From Fabrea salina (taxonomy: Eukaryota > Ciliophora > Heterotrichea > Heterotrichida > Fabreidae): 64,000 bases of DNA. Shown here one piece after another: positions 41,347 through 50,192 of this stretch (position 1 is the stretch's first letter; every line of letters starts with the position of its first letter). The stretch spans positions 1 through 64,000 of the forward strand of contig JALIHJ010000055.1 in the NCBI GenBank assembly GCA_022984795.1, given 5' to 3'. Made by a program: the position numbers and the translations under genes. Below the pieces are notes generated by a model. The model ran no database searches, was not told where the DNA came from, and was given only the letters and a program-made list of their open reading frames with translations.

Positions 41347-43497
41347 TTAAGGCAGTTCAATATCCTGATTCACCCAGTCGTCCTCGTCAACTTGTTTAGA
41401 GGGAACCTTCCTGCCCTTCCGGCTGGTGCCTGGGCGTTGCTGGACTTCGCGTGCAGGTGGGGGTTCGTACATGGGAGGTTCTTCTTCTTGCATGCTGGGA
41501 ACAGGTTGGTTCATTTCTTTGTCTCTAAGTAGTTTCTTAAGTTGGGTGTTGTAGTGTTCGTAGTTCTGACCTGTGCCTTTGAGCATAGTCACCAGTACTT
41601 GCAAGCACTCTATGTTTTCAGGGTGTTCTTGGTGGACTTGTTCGTAGATTTCCAAAGCTTTGTTGTCGTTCCCCATTCGTCTGTAGCAGGAAGCCACCAT
41701 AATGCGCCACTTGTAGTTTTGGGGTTGGATTTGTGAAGCTCTTTCGAAGAAAGTAAGGGCTTTTTCAAAGAGTTCTGACTTGGCGTAAAAAACTGCTAGC
41801 CAAGAAACTACGTCTAGGTTGACTGGGTAGTTGCGGTAACTTTCCATATAGTAGTGGAAGGACTGGTTTTCGTCGCCTTTTTCTTCGTAAAGTTGACCTA
41901 GCTTTAAAAGGACTCCTGGGTCGTTGGGCAGGTTAGTAAGTAACAAGTTGTACCACTTAATAGCTTGGTTGTAGTTCCTAGCGTTTTCGTAGATACTTGC
42001 AATGTGGTACATCACTTCAGGGGCATTTGACATTATGGTTTGGAGTTTTTCAAAGGCCTGCAAGGCTTCTAAGTCGTTTTCAAGTTTGCGGTTGACAATG
42101 CCCAGGTTGTAAATAGCTTCAACGCAGTCAGCTTCGACTCCAATGGCTTCTAAGTAAAACTCTTTAGCGGACTCTAAGTCTTCTTTTCTAAACAAGCAGT
42201 TTCCTTTGTTCACTAAAGCTTTAGCGTTGTACCTGTCGTTTTTAATTGCAATGTCAGCGTATCTGTCTGCGTTTTTAAAGTCCCTTTCGATGAAGTAAAG
42301 GAAACTGATGTTTGTGGCAGCCCTTGCCATAAGGTTTTGGTCTTTCTTTTCAAAACTCTTAAAAACTTCTATGGCTTGTTCGTAGTCTTTCATCCGGATG
42401 TACTGCTCAGCTTTGTATATTCCAATTTCGCTCTCAAGCACTGAGTAGTCTGAAGCCCTAAGGGTCTCTGCTACCCACTCGTAGCCAGTGATCCAGTCTT
42501 TTTCAATAACAGGAGCAATTAGTTTGGCAGAGTCGATTACAAACTTAAACGCATCTCGGCGCATTTCTTTAATGTACTCACTCAAAGCATCGTTGGCAAA
42601 GGGACCCTTTTCTTGGGTTTCTTCCATTTCGTCGTCTTCTTCTGAGCCTGGAATTTCAATCATAAGCATCTGGGTGAAAGTCTTCTTCATCCTTTCAGTG
42701 TCGCCTAAAGCGTAGTAGCACAGCAGTAAGTTGTAAGCCACTTTGTGAGTGGGCTCTCCTTGAATGATTGTTTCGTAACTCTCAATAGCGTCGTGGTACT
42801 GACCCATCTGCACAAAGGTGTTGGCAATGTTGCACATGATTTGGAACTTCATGTGCTTGCCTATGTTTTGGAGTTGGTCCAGTGCCATTCTGTACATCTT
42901 CACAGCAGAAGAGTACTTCTTTTGGGAGTAGTAAATGTTGCCCATGTTAACTCGAAGTCTTCCTGAGCTGGGGTAGTCTTTGTTTCTCACTACTAAAGAG
43001 TAGGTGTTAAGGGCCTCTTGGAACATTCCATTTGCCTGGTACATAATTCCTAGGTTCACACAGGCTCCGTAAGTCAAGTCCACGTTAATTTGTTCAGCTA
43101 AGCCTGCGTCTTCTTTTAAGTTGCGTAACTTCTTTTCTTTTGAAACAGCTTCTTTGGCCAAGTTTAAAGCATTGGTGAGGTTACCGGCAAGTTTGGCTTC
43201 AGAGCTTTTGTCAAGAAGAGTGTTTACTTCTTTTTCCATGCGCTTAAACATCAGTTCGGGGGTTTCTTCTAGAGGTTTGAGTCCAGAAGCCGAAGTGTTT
43301 CCAGATCCCGCTTCAGGCCGTTTTCCAGCTGAGGTAGCAGGGAACCCCGCTCCTCGGTTAGAAGTTACAGGACGCTCTCCAGCACTGCTTCTGAAAGCTG
43401 TAGGCACCCTGCCAGCTGTGCCTTGGCGCATGTAACTTGAAGGTGGGGGTCTTTGGGACACTCCTTCAAAGTTGTACTTAGGGTTTTGACCGAACAT
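41347..43497 (-). CDS. IFT88: intraflagellar transport protein IFT88
   Basis: 716 residues. TPR scaffold of the IFT-B complex that carries cargo along cilia. The N-terminal 75 residues are Gly/Pro/Arg-rich with RPVTSNRGAGF, the low-complexity lead typical of IFT88 (Tg737/Polaris). Then come two TPR blocks (about 130-260 and about 345-640; GACVNLGIMYQANGMFQEAL, AIYNLGIVNRKLENDLEAL, WLAVFYAKSELFEKAL), with the conserved FKFVIDSAKLIAPVIE between them. The C-terminal tail is acidic and basic (RPGTSRKGRKVPSKQVDEDD). Length is slightly below animal IFT88 (about 820). Divergent from SRP19 with 33 bp between starts. Confidence 0.93.
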   Translation of the reverse strand: MFGQNPKYNFEGVSQRPPPSSYMRQGTAGRVPTAFRSSAGERPVTSNRGAGFPATSAGKRPEAGSGNTSASGLKPLEETPELMFKRMEKEVNTLLDKSSEAKLAGNLTNALNLAKEAVSKEKKLRNLKEDAGLAEQINVDLTYGACVNLGIMYQANGMFQEALNTYSLVVRNKDYPSSGRLRVNMGNIYYSQKKYSSAVKMYRMALDQLQNIGKHMKFQIMCNIANTFVQMGQYHDAIESYETIIQGEPTHKVAYNLLLCYYALGDTERMKKTFTQMLMIEIPGSEEDDEMEETQEKGPFANDALSEYIKEMRRDAFKFVIDSAKLIAPVIEKDWITGYEWVAETLRASDYSVLESEIGIYKAEQYIRMKDYEQAIEVFKSFEKKDQNLMARAATNISFLYFIERDFKNADRYADIAIKNDRYNAKALVNKGNCLFRKEDLESAKEFYLEAIGVEADCVEAIYNLGIVNRKLENDLEALQAFEKLQTIMSNAPEVMYHIASIYENARNYNQAIKWYNLLLTNLPNDPGVLLKLGQLYEEKGDENQSFHYYMESYRNYPVNLDVVSWLAVFYAKSELFEKALTFFERASQIQPQNYKWRIMVASCYRRMGNDNKALEIYEQVHQEHPENIECLQVLVTMLKGTGQNYEHYNTQLKKLLRDKEMNQPVPSMQEEEPPMYEPPPAREVQQRPGTSRKGRKVPSKQVDEDDWVNQDIELP

Positions 43498-43530
43498 TTA
43501 TATGTTTGAATTTAGCACTGAAAGTTAATA

Positions 43531-43914
43531 ATGCAAGGTCCTGACATTTCAAGGTGGACATGTATTTACACTTCTTACCTCAACAGCAAAGTTCCCCAAT
43601 CTTTAGGTCGCCGAGTTAACAAAGGCGTAGCAGTGGAGAACCCCAAAGCCCAAGAGATTTCAGAAGTGCTTCAGTTCTTAAAGCTTCCCCACTGCATCGA
43701 AAACAAAGCTTTTCCTAGAGACATCCTCGACAGAGGCCGAGTTAGAGTTATGCTTAAAAACGAAAGCAACGAGTTCAACAACCCCGAAGTCACTTCTAAA
43801 AGAGTCTTGCTTAATAAACTCTGCGAGTTCATCCCGAGACTCAAGTCAAGAGCAACAACTGAAGAAACCAAAGCCCCTGTCAAAGACAAGCGCAAGAAAA
43901 AACGCAAGAAGTAA
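43531..43914 (+). CDS. SRP19: signal recognition particle protein SRP19
   Basis: 127 residues. Binds SRP RNA helices 6 and 8 and lets SRP54 join. Family features: RWTCIYTSYLNSK at the start, GRRVNKGVAVENPKAQEI (about 27-44), then FPRDILDRGRVRVMLKN (about 60-78). The C-terminal Lys-rich tail (DKRKKKRKK) is usual for SRP19. Length matches (about 130). Convergent with eL14, 12 bp between stops. Confidence 0.93.
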   Translation: MQGPDISRWTCIYTSYLNSKVPQSLGRRVNKGVAVENPKAQEISEVLQFLKLPHCIENKAFPRDILDRGRVRVMLKNESNEFNNPEVTSKRVLLNKLCEFIPRLKSRATTEETKAPVKDKRKKKRKK

Positions 43915-43926
43915 GTTAAGTGTAAG

Positions 43927-44342
43927 TTAGCTTTGGACTTTTTCTAGTTCTTGCTTGACCAGTTGGGACTTCTTCTTCTTGTTGACCATCAGCTTGAATC
44001 TGTCGAAGTCTGTCAATTCAGCCCTTCTTAGCCGTGCAAACTGCCTCTTGCCTGCTGTGCTTTCTTCCCACTTCTGTTGGATTCCTTCGCTGTCGAAGAT
44101 TTTAGCTACGTTGCTTGACTTTTGGTTACGTTTCAAAGGAATTACAAACTCAGTCAGAGAAAGACGGGCGAAGGGGATTTGCTGGCGAGAAACACCTGTG
44201 CTGGGACCGTCAACAAGGGCGCGTCTGTTGTTTAGCACGTCGACCACTACGCAGAGTCTTCCTTGGTCAGGTCCATAGTTGATATATGCCACACGACCTA
44301 TTTCGACGAACCTTGTGTGTACCTATGGTAGACATTTACCAT
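43927..44342 (-). CDS. RPL14: ribosomal protein eL14 (RPL14), two exons
   Basis: Exons 44342-44340 and 44322-43927. Exon 1 is just the ATG; a 17-nt intron follows. After splicing the protein begins MVHTRFVEIGRVAYINYG, matching the conserved eL14 start, and runs to 132 residues with LCVVVDVLNNRRALVDGP, the KOW-like N-terminal fold, and a C-terminal helix rich in Lys. Without splicing, translation from this ATG hits TAG; the uninterrupted frame alone starts in the middle of the first strand. Cytosolic large-subunit protein. Stop TAA at 43927. Confidence 0.9.
44323..44339 (-). other. 17-nt spliceosomal intron directly after the start codon of eL14
   Basis: GTAAATGTCTACCATAG, read on the minus strand. 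GTAA donor and TAG acceptor. Only removal of 17 nt joins ATG to GTA-CAC-ACA-AGG-TTC in the frame of the conserved protein; 15 or 16 nt do not fit. Slightly longer than the 15-nt intron in the ABHD gene. Confidence 0.85.
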
Positions 44343-44411
44343 TTCTCTTGATTTATAAAACATGCTGTTAGCTAGTTGCTTTGAGTAGATTACCCTAACT
44401 TATAATAAGAT

Positions 44412-46505
44412 ATGAAGGAAAGTTCTATAGTGCCACTCAACGAAAGCTTTTCAAACCTCACGAACTTAAGTGGAGACTTACAAGGGGAAAGTGCAGAGCT
44501 GCTTTCTGAAGGAGAATCGAGAAACACTGCTGAGTTTGGCGGCAACTTAGCTAGGTCAGACAGTTCTACTTCTGAGTCACTAAAAAAACTTAAGTGCAAG
44601 TACCGCAGAATCTGGCAAAGAGCAGTATTCAGGATTAAATTCAACAAAGCTTTTAACAACTTAAACGAAGAAATCAACAAATACGGAACTTCAAACGACC
44701 TAGTGGACTTGAACAACCAAATCAAGCTGAATATTGAAGAAATACTTGAAAAAAAGAAAAACAAAACTGAAAACTTCAGAAAAACTTTGTCAGAAAAAAA
44801 AGAACCAGAAGTACCCTGGTACATAATTCGCCCCGACAAGCCTTTTAAGCAAATTTGGAACGTTTTGATTTCTTTGGTTTTAATTTATACTGCAACTGTT
44901 ATGCCTTTTAAGCTTGCGTTTATAGAGAGTAAGTTATTTGATGCTTGGTCTGTTATTGACCTGGTGATAGACTTTTTTTTCGCTGTGGACATTTGTGTGA
45001 ACCTGCTAAGTGCATACACTGACGAGCATAACAACCTAGTCACTAAGTGCTCTATTATTTCTTTCAAGTACATAAAGTCTTGGTTCTTTTTAGACTTGTT
45101 TGCTTGCATTCCTTTTAACTTGTTTGAGTATGCTTTAGATGGAGAAACTGACTCCAACTCTGACTATTCAAGTTTGCTTAGACTTATGAGGCTTCCTAGA
45201 CTTTACAAGTTAATCAGAGTTGTAAGGATTGCAAAAGCCTTTAAGCACTACAAAGAAAACGATGTTTTGGAAAAAATCCAGGACTTCTTAAACGTAAACT
45301 CGCGCATTTACAAGCTGTTTAAGTTTATATTGTCTATATGCTTGTGCGTGCATATAATGGGCTGCCTTTGGTTTTTTGTGGCAAGAATACAAAGCTTCGA
45401 CCCAGATACTTGGGTGGTGCGGCACGGTTACTTAGACGCAGGTGCTATGTCTCAGTATGTGGTTTCTGTATACTGGGCGTTTACAACTATTACTACAGTA
45501 GGCTTTGGAGACATAAACCCTGGAACTGAACTAGAGATGTTTCTAGCAATAGTGTGGATGATGGCTGGAGTAGGTTTTTACTCCTTTACCATAGGGTCGC
45601 TTTCTTCGTTTTTGAGTGCAATAGACACACGAGAGTCCATTTTGGCTTCCAAGCTCGCAGCTGTACACGAGTTTGCCAAAGAAACTGGAATTTCTACTGA
45701 GTGCAAACAAAAGATCCGGGAGTGCGTTAAGTTCAACATCAACAAAACTGGTTCTGTTTTTAGTGAAAAGCATGACCTTTTCAGAGAACTCCCTAAAACT
45801 CTTAGGTACGAAATTTCAATGGCTATGTACTCAGGGGCTGCTAAAGAAATCAGACTGTTCAACCAAAGCGACCAAGCCCTTGTAATAGCTTTTATGCCTC
45901 TGCTAAAGCCACTTAAATTCAATGACAACGAGTTTTTATGGCGAGAAAACAACTACTCAGACGAGATGCACTTCATCACTCGAGGTAGAGTTAACTTAGT
46001 TCTACCAGAAAACGAAGTAACCTACAAGTCCTTTTTGAAAGGGAGTTACATAGGAGAGATTGAAATCATTTTAAAGCTGACTTCCAGAATAAGTGACGCA
46101 CAAGCCTGCGGGAACTTAGAAACGTTGTCAATATCTCGAAACAACTTTTTAAGTGTTCTAAACGACTTTCCAGAAGAGACCAAAGAATTCAGAAGCATTG
46201 CTATTGAAAGAACCAGAAGAATCCACGAGGCCAAGAACCAACTCAGGCACATTCTTCAGATAGACAAAGAAGAAAAGATTTCGAACTTAGCTGGAAGAGA
46301 AAATGTGCTTAAAAGCAAGTACTACGCAAACCCTTTCTTTTCTTCAGAGGAATCAGATGAGAAGTTAAACATCCTAGAAAAAGAAGTTTCTTTGGCTAGA
46401 GAAGAGATTTCTCAGATCAGTCAAAAGTTTAGTTCTTTCGAGTCCTGTCTCACTGAGCTCTTTGATAAGTTAGACACCTTATCACAGCACTTAAGCGCTA
46501 AATAA
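44412..46505 (+). CDS. cyclic-nucleotide-binding-domain voltage-type K+ channel (CNG/EAG/HCN superfamily)
   Basis: 697 residues. Cytosolic N-terminus with a coiled part, then six helices (about 145-385). S4 has a row of basic residues (RLMRLPRLYKLIRVVRIAKAF, spaced by two). The pore has YWAFTTITTVGFGD; GFGD is the K+ selectivity signature. The linker and a cyclic-nucleotide-binding fold lie at about 480-600 (FMPLLKPLKFNDNEFLWREN, KGSYIGEIEIILK), but the family PRxAxI/RAxS phosphate cassette is poorly kept, so ligand binding is uncertain. A C-terminal coiled coil follows (about 650-695). Plasma or ciliary membrane is expected, since ciliates use such channels in motility control. Confidence 0.92.
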   Translation: MKESSIVPLNESFSNLTNLSGDLQGESAELLSEGESRNTAEFGGNLARSDSSTSESLKKLKCKYRRIWQRAVFRIKFNKAFNNLNEEINKYGTSNDLVDLNNQIKLNIEEILEKKKNKTENFRKTLSEKKEPEVPWYIIRPDKPFKQIWNVLISLVLIYTATVMPFKLAFIESKLFDAWSVIDLVIDFFFAVDICVNLLSAYTDEHNNLVTKCSIISFKYIKSWFFLDLFACIPFNLFEYALDGETDSNSDYSSLLRLMRLPRLYKLIRVVRIAKAFKHYKENDVLEKIQDFLNVNSRIYKLFKFILSICLCVHIMGCLWFFVARIQSFDPDTWVVRHGYLDAGAMSQYVVSVYWAFTTITTVGFGDINPGTELEMFLAIVWMMAGVGFYSFTIGSLSSFLSAIDTRESILASKLAAVHEFAKETGISTECKQKIRECVKFNINKTGSVFSEKHDLFRELPKTLRYEISMAMYSGAAKEIRLFNQSDQALVIAFMPLLKPLKFNDNEFLWRENNYSDEMHFITRGRVNLVLPENEVTYKSFLKGSYIGEIEIILKLTSRISDAQACGNLETLSISRNNFLSVLNDFPEETKEFRSIAIERTRRIHEAKNQLRHILQIDKEEKISNLAGRENVLKSKYYANPFFSSEESDEKLNILEKEVSLAREEISQISQKFSSFESCLTELFDKLDTLSQHLSAK

Positions 46506-46520
46506 TGTATCCATTACAAC

Positions 46521-47081
46521 TTAAAACAACTGACAAGTACAACACTTAGACTCGCCTTGTCTTTCTTCTTCTTTTTTGGGGAAACTAAGTGTGCTGGTTT
46601 TATAGCGCTCTGACAACTCGTCCACTTCTTTTAAAACACTTGTGCTTGTTGAGCTCATTTCTTCTTTTCTGTCATTGTTGAGAGTCAGTGCTATGTCTTG
46701 GACGTCTGCTACTTGGTGAGCTATTTCAATTCCTGTTTTTTTTTTGTCTGACTTTTTGTACCCTTCGCGGATGAGTTCGTACACCTCCCAGTAAGACTCA
46801 GACCAGTTGTCTTGGAAGTCAGCTCCTAGAGTGTTGAACTTAGCTATGCAGGCTGTGAGCTTTTGCTGGGAAAGAGGAGACTCTGCAGACTTTGCTAGGT
46901 TCTGCAGCCCGTTGAGAACAGAGTCTTCTAAGATTACATACTGGTTTAAAGAGATTTCGAGTTGGGCTTTGGATATCACAGGTGAGTTGAGCTCTTCCAC
47001 TACAGACTCCAGAACTATTATTCTGTCTTCTAGGTCTTCTACGTCTGTTATTTGAGTCTCCATTGTTTCGGTCTCAGTCAT
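46521..47081 (-). CDS. helical protein with Cys-rich C-terminal CaaX-like end (CQLF)
   Basis: 186 residues from the ATG at 47081 (MTETETMETQITDVEDLE); earlier in-frame codons lie in the divergent gene. All-helical, with a coiled coil at about 15-40 (DLEDRIIVLESVVEEL). The end GESKCCTCQLF places Cys fourth from the end (CaaX with X=Phe) after two more Cys, which suggests prenylation plus palmitoylation. Not recognised. It converges on the channel gene (15 bp). Confidence 0.75.
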   Translation of the reverse strand: MTETETMETQITDVEDLEDRIIVLESVVEELNSPVISKAQLEISLNQYVILEDSVLNGLQNLAKSAESPLSQQKLTACIAKFNTLGADFQDNWSESYWEVYELIREGYKKSDKKKTGIEIAHQVADVQDIALTLNNDRKEEMSSTSTSVLKEVDELSERYKTSTLSFPKKEEERQGESKCCTCQLF

Positions 47082-47104
47082 TTTAATTATGCTATATTTA
47101 TCAG

Positions 47105-47797
47105 ATGAAAGAGGTTGAAAAGAACGTGTGTTACTACCTGGTTTTAGCAAGTGTTAGTTGCTTGTCTATCATTCTAGGTTTGTGCTGGGGAAACTGGTTT
47201 AGTTACTGTTGGTTTTACTTTGGCTTGTTTATGCTAAAGAACTTTGCGATACCAAGTTACGAAGGAATTAGTTCATACTCAGAACTCCAGAGAGAGGTAT
47301 GTTATGACTCAGTTCAAAAAGGGTTTGTAGAGACAGGGTGTCCTGGTTTCTGTTCAAGCCTTGAGAAATTTAAGGTAGCTCAGTCACTAGAGCTCGGGTT
47401 CAGCATAGTAACTTTAGTGTTGCTAATGATTCTTATGGTTCTGCACATTAAGTTTTTGGTCAAAGGAAAGTGTCAGTTTAGGTTTATCAGTTTTTTGTAC
47501 ATAGGAGCGTTTGCTGTGTTTAGTGCTGGGTTAGTGGTGTATGCACTTGTAGGAGGGATTTTTAGCGTTTCTAAGGTAAACAAAGAAGACTTTTTGGATC
47601 AAGACAAACCCCAGAACTTAAAACTAGGCGGAGGACTTATTTGGCACATGCTTTCTGTACTGGTGTTGATGCTTCAGTGTATTTGTGGAATGACTTTACT
47701 TAAAAAGTACTTCTGCAGAAAAAAGTCAATTTTCGAGGAACTCCAGAAACAAATCAACCTGCAAGAACTAATATTTCTAGAAGAAGAAAGAGGTTAA
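47105..47797 (+). CDS. four-helix membrane protein, unknown function
   Basis: 230 residues. Helices at about 9-35, 98-122, 126-152 and 180-205. The first outside loop (about 40-95) carries Cys in a pattern VCYDSV...GCPGFC, giving a tetraspanin/claudin-like outline without the family signature (no CCG, no W-GLW-C-C). Short acidic C-terminal tail. Divergent (23 bp) from the prenylation-candidate gene. Its TAA shares TTAA with the Myb gene stop. Confidence 0.7.
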   Translation: MKEVEKNVCYYLVLASVSCLSIILGLCWGNWFSYCWFYFGLFMLKNFAIPSYEGISSYSELQREVCYDSVQKGFVETGCPGFCSSLEKFKVAQSLELGFSIVTLVLLMILMVLHIKFLVKGKCQFRFISFLYIGAFAVFSAGLVVYALVGGIFSVSKVNKEDFLDQDKPQNLKLGGGLIWHMLSVLVLMLQCICGMTLLKKYFCRKKSIFEELQKQINLQELIFLEEERG

Positions 47798-48441
47798 TAA
47801 GGTATACTCTCGGTTTTTTTCTGTAAAACTCTGCACAGAGTAGTAGTATCGTCTTCGTAGGTCTTTTGGTTCAAATTAAGCAAACTTCTGATCCGCGCTC
47901 GCATTTGCTCTTTGGACCTGAACTTAAGGTCTTGCGAAATCACTTCCCACTGAGACCCGTACTCCAAGTACATCTTGAGCAATGTGATATCTTCTTGTTC
48001 GCTCCAAGGTCCTTTGTTGAGTTCTGGGTTCAAAATGCTTCTCCACCTGTCTCTGCACTGCTTGCCGTTTCTTATTTTCCAGCCTAAGTGCAAAGTGTTA
48101 TTAATTTTGTCTGCTATTTGACTCCATCTTTTTTGGGAGTTAACTTCTTGCTTTATGATTAGGTCTTCTTTATAGCCCCAGTTGTTTCTTTTAGTAGTTC
48201 CGGTTGCAAGGATTTCCCTTAACTTAAACAAACAGTACTTAGGAGTTCTGTTTAACTGGGAAGCAATGCTAGTTAACTCAAACTCTGAAAAGTACTTCAT
48301 CTCTTTACAAATCACTTTGCTCAGTTCCTTTACCATGCCGAAGAACTGGTTAACTTCTAACTGGTTCCAAGCTTTCGTAGAAGGCTTTTTGGGAAGGTTT
48401 TCTAGAGGTGCTTCTGAAAGGTTGGTTTTTGGGAGTTCCAT
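47794..48441 (-). CDS. Myb/SANT-domain DNA-binding protein
   Basis: 215 residues. Two, perhaps three, Myb-type repeats. One at about 82-130 (NNWGYKEDLIIKQEVN, WSQIADKINN, GKQCRDRW) and one at about 136-185 (KGPWSEQEDITLLKMYLEYGSQWEVISQDL, RSKEQMRARIRSLL). A weaker helical unit lies at 25-75. Trp spacing is that of R2R3-type repeats. Probably a transcription regulator or snRNA-promoter factor; target unknown. A GTCACT-TAAG-AGTGAC palindrome lies just upstream (48455-48470). Confidence 0.82.
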   Translation of the reverse strand: MELPKTNLSEAPLENLPKKPSTKAWNQLEVNQFFGMVKELSKVICKEMKYFSEFELTSIASQLNRTPKYCLFKLREILATGTTKRNNWGYKEDLIIKQEVNSQKRWSQIADKINNTLHLGWKIRNGKQCRDRWRSILNPELNKGPWSEQEDITLLKMYLEYGSQWEVISQDLKFRSKEQMRARIRSLLNLNQKTYEDDTTTLCRVLQKKTESIPY

Positions 48442-48454
48442 TAATTACAGGGGG

Positions 48455-48470
48455 GTCACTTAAGAGTGAC
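48455..48470. promoter_or_regulatory. palindrome GTCACT-TAAG-AGTGAC between divergent genes
   Basis: A 6-bp inverted repeat with 4-nt loop in the 61-bp spacer between the Myb gene and a coiled-coil gene, next to a G6 run (48450-48455). Could be an operator-like site. Function unproven; spacers in this window are normally too short to hold such elements. Confidence 0.3.
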
Positions 48471-48502
48471 TATGGAGAATTGCAATCAACTTGAATATAA
48501 AT

Positions 48503-49162
48503 ATGTCCGATTATAATTATGCGAGCTCCCAGTGTTCTAACGAAGACTGGGAAGAAAAAGACGAGTTCACAAAACTCCAACAAGAAAAGCAAGACTTAGA
48601 AGAAAGACTAGCTGAAGAAATCAACATTGTACTGGAACAAAACAAAATAATACAAGAAATACAAAAAAGCAAACAACGCTACATAGCCAAGCTCAACTCA
48701 GCCTGTGCTGCTTTAGACGACGCCAACTCCAAACTAAACGAAATGGCTCAAAAGAACCAAAAATTGAAATCTCAAATTAAGAAACTTAGCGAACCCAGCG
48801 AAAAAACTATCCGCTATAGAAGCCAAACCCAAGTAAAGCAAAGACCCAACTTAGACTCTTTTTCTGTTTTAAGTACCAACTACGCTTCCCGGTATTCCGA
48901 GTACACATTTTCAAAACAAGAAAATTCAGAATCTGTCGAAAGCATTGCTAACCTCTACCAAGAAATACAAAACGAGCTTTCGCACACCCAAAACCTGCAC
49001 AACGAAGCCCTTTACAAGCTAATCCAGGCTAAAAAAGACAGCCCTGAAAAGGTCAACCGACTCAAAAACATAGTTAAAAGATGGCAAATAGAAAAGAACA
49101 AACTTGAGAACAAAAAACAAGACTTAGAAAACCAGCTACTCAAATTAGCAGACCTACTGTGA
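48503..49162 (+). CDS. coiled-coil protein, unknown function
   Basis: 219 residues from the ATG at 48503 (after TATAAAT). Coiled coil at about 20-95 (LQQEKQDLEERLAEEINIVL, KLNSACAALDDANSKLNEM), a Ser/Tyr-rich middle, and a second coil at about 145-218 (NKLENKKQDLENQLLKLADLL). No other motif. Not recognised. Confidence 0.75.
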   Translation: MSDYNYASSQCSNEDWEEKDEFTKLQQEKQDLEERLAEEINIVLEQNKIIQEIQKSKQRYIAKLNSACAALDDANSKLNEMAQKNQKLKSQIKKLSEPSEKTIRYRSQTQVKQRPNLDSFSVLSTNYASRYSEYTFSKQENSESVESIANLYQEIQNELSHTQNLHNEALYKLIQAKKDSPEKVNRLKNIVKRWQIEKNKLENKKQDLENQLLKLADLL

Positions 49163-49173
49163 ATTTCTGCAGT

Positions 49174-49845
49174 TTAATGTAAACATTTATCCATATAGCT
49201 GTTCCACTTGCTTTCAGCGCCTGCTTTCCGAAGTATCTGTGCTATTTCAGTGTCTGTCTCATTTTCGTTGTTTTCTACTAAGTTAAGAGGCACCTGCTTA
49301 AACTTGTTCACTGGGTTCAAGTTAGCTCCTTGCTCTATTAAAAAGTTGATCAACTCTGTGTCTTGGCGCAGCACTGCAAAGTGCAAAGCTGTGCAGTAAC
49401 CTTCTTGTTCAACGTCGTCTATAGGCATTCCTCCTGCTAAAAGTATCTTCACCATCTCTTTAAGCTTGTCAAAGTCCCCTACAGACTTGGAGCAAGTCCT
49501 AGCTAGTAACCCTTTGAAAGCTTCGTTACCTAGGTCTAGGTTCAGTTTCACAAAGACCTTCATAACTTCTGTGCCGAAGTTTTCAAGTGCTGTGTAAACT
49601 GCTTTTTTTGTGTGCCAGCAAAGAACTGGGAGCTGTCCTTTGGAACTCAAAAGGTCTTCAAGGGTTCTGTGGTCGTTTTCTTGGCAGGCTTTAATGATTC
49701 TGTCCCCGAAACTCATGACTGCTTCTAGTTTGTGAGGTTCTTCTTTTAGAGACTTTAAGTAACTGATTTCTGAGTGTAAGGTTTCGAACTCAAGTAAACC
49801 TTTAGGCTCTGGAACTCTTGCTTTGATTTCTAAGGCTCTTTCCAT
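49174..49845 (-). CDS. ankyrin-repeat protein
   Basis: 223 residues. A helical N-terminus (1-60), then ankyrin-type units at about 60-90 (CQENDHRTLEDLLSSKGQ), 130-165 (LKEMVKILLAGGMPIDDVEQEG) and a clear repeat at about 150-215 (GYCTALHFAVLRQDTELINFLIEQGANLNPVNKFKQVPL). A protein-binding adaptor by family; partner unknown. Its ATG directly follows the TAA of the upstream FAM136A-like gene with no base between. Confidence 0.8.
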   Translation of the reverse strand: MERALEIKARVPEPKGLLEFETLHSEISYLKSLKEEPHKLEAVMSFGDRIIKACQENDHRTLEDLLSSKGQLPVLCWHTKKAVYTALENFGTEVMKVFVKLNLDLGNEAFKGLLARTCSKSVGDFDKLKEMVKILLAGGMPIDDVEQEGYCTALHFAVLRQDTELINFLIEQGANLNPVNKFKQVPLNLVENNENETDTEIAQILRKAGAESKWNSYMDKCLH

Positions 49846-50187
49846 TTACTTATCTAAGAACTGACTGAATTCAGAATGTAGCTTTATGCTGTTTAGGACT
49901 TTGAGTGTGTGAGTAGTGCAGTCTTCTATGCAGCTCTGCTGGTCTTTGGTGCATTTCTGCATGCAGTTAGGAAAGGTTTCTAGTTTTTCTTTCAAAAGAC
50001 TTTCAATTCGGTCGTAAAACTCTTCGTAAGGCTTAGAGCACTTGTCTATGCAGCTTAGGTCTGCTTCGCACTTAGAGGAGCACTTGTAGTGGTTTTGTTT
50101 GACTTGTTTGATGTAAGGTTTGAGTTTTGCTTCGAAAAAGTCCTTGTAAAACGCGTTGAAGCGCTCTTCTTGGGTCATGGTTTGCAT
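49846..50187 (-). CDS. FAM136A-like (DUF842) twin-CX3C protein
   Basis: 113 residues from the ATG at 50187 (MQTMTQEERFNAF). Four CX3C pairs: CSSKC, CIDKC, CMQKC and CIEDC, in the FAM136A order with an amphipathic helix before and about 25 residues between the two halves (EFYDRIESLLKEKLETF). Such twin CX3C proteins are oxidised in the mitochondrial intermembrane space; FAM136A function is poorly known. Five bp separate it from the upstream oxygenase gene and zero from the ankyrin gene. Confidence 0.75.
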   Translation of the reverse strand: MQTMTQEERFNAFYKDFFEAKLKPYIKQVKQNHYKCSSKCEADLSCIDKCSKPYEEFYDRIESLLKEKLETFPNCMQKCTKDQQSCIEDCTTHTLKVLNSIKLHSEFSQFLDK

Positions 50188-50192
50188 TATTG

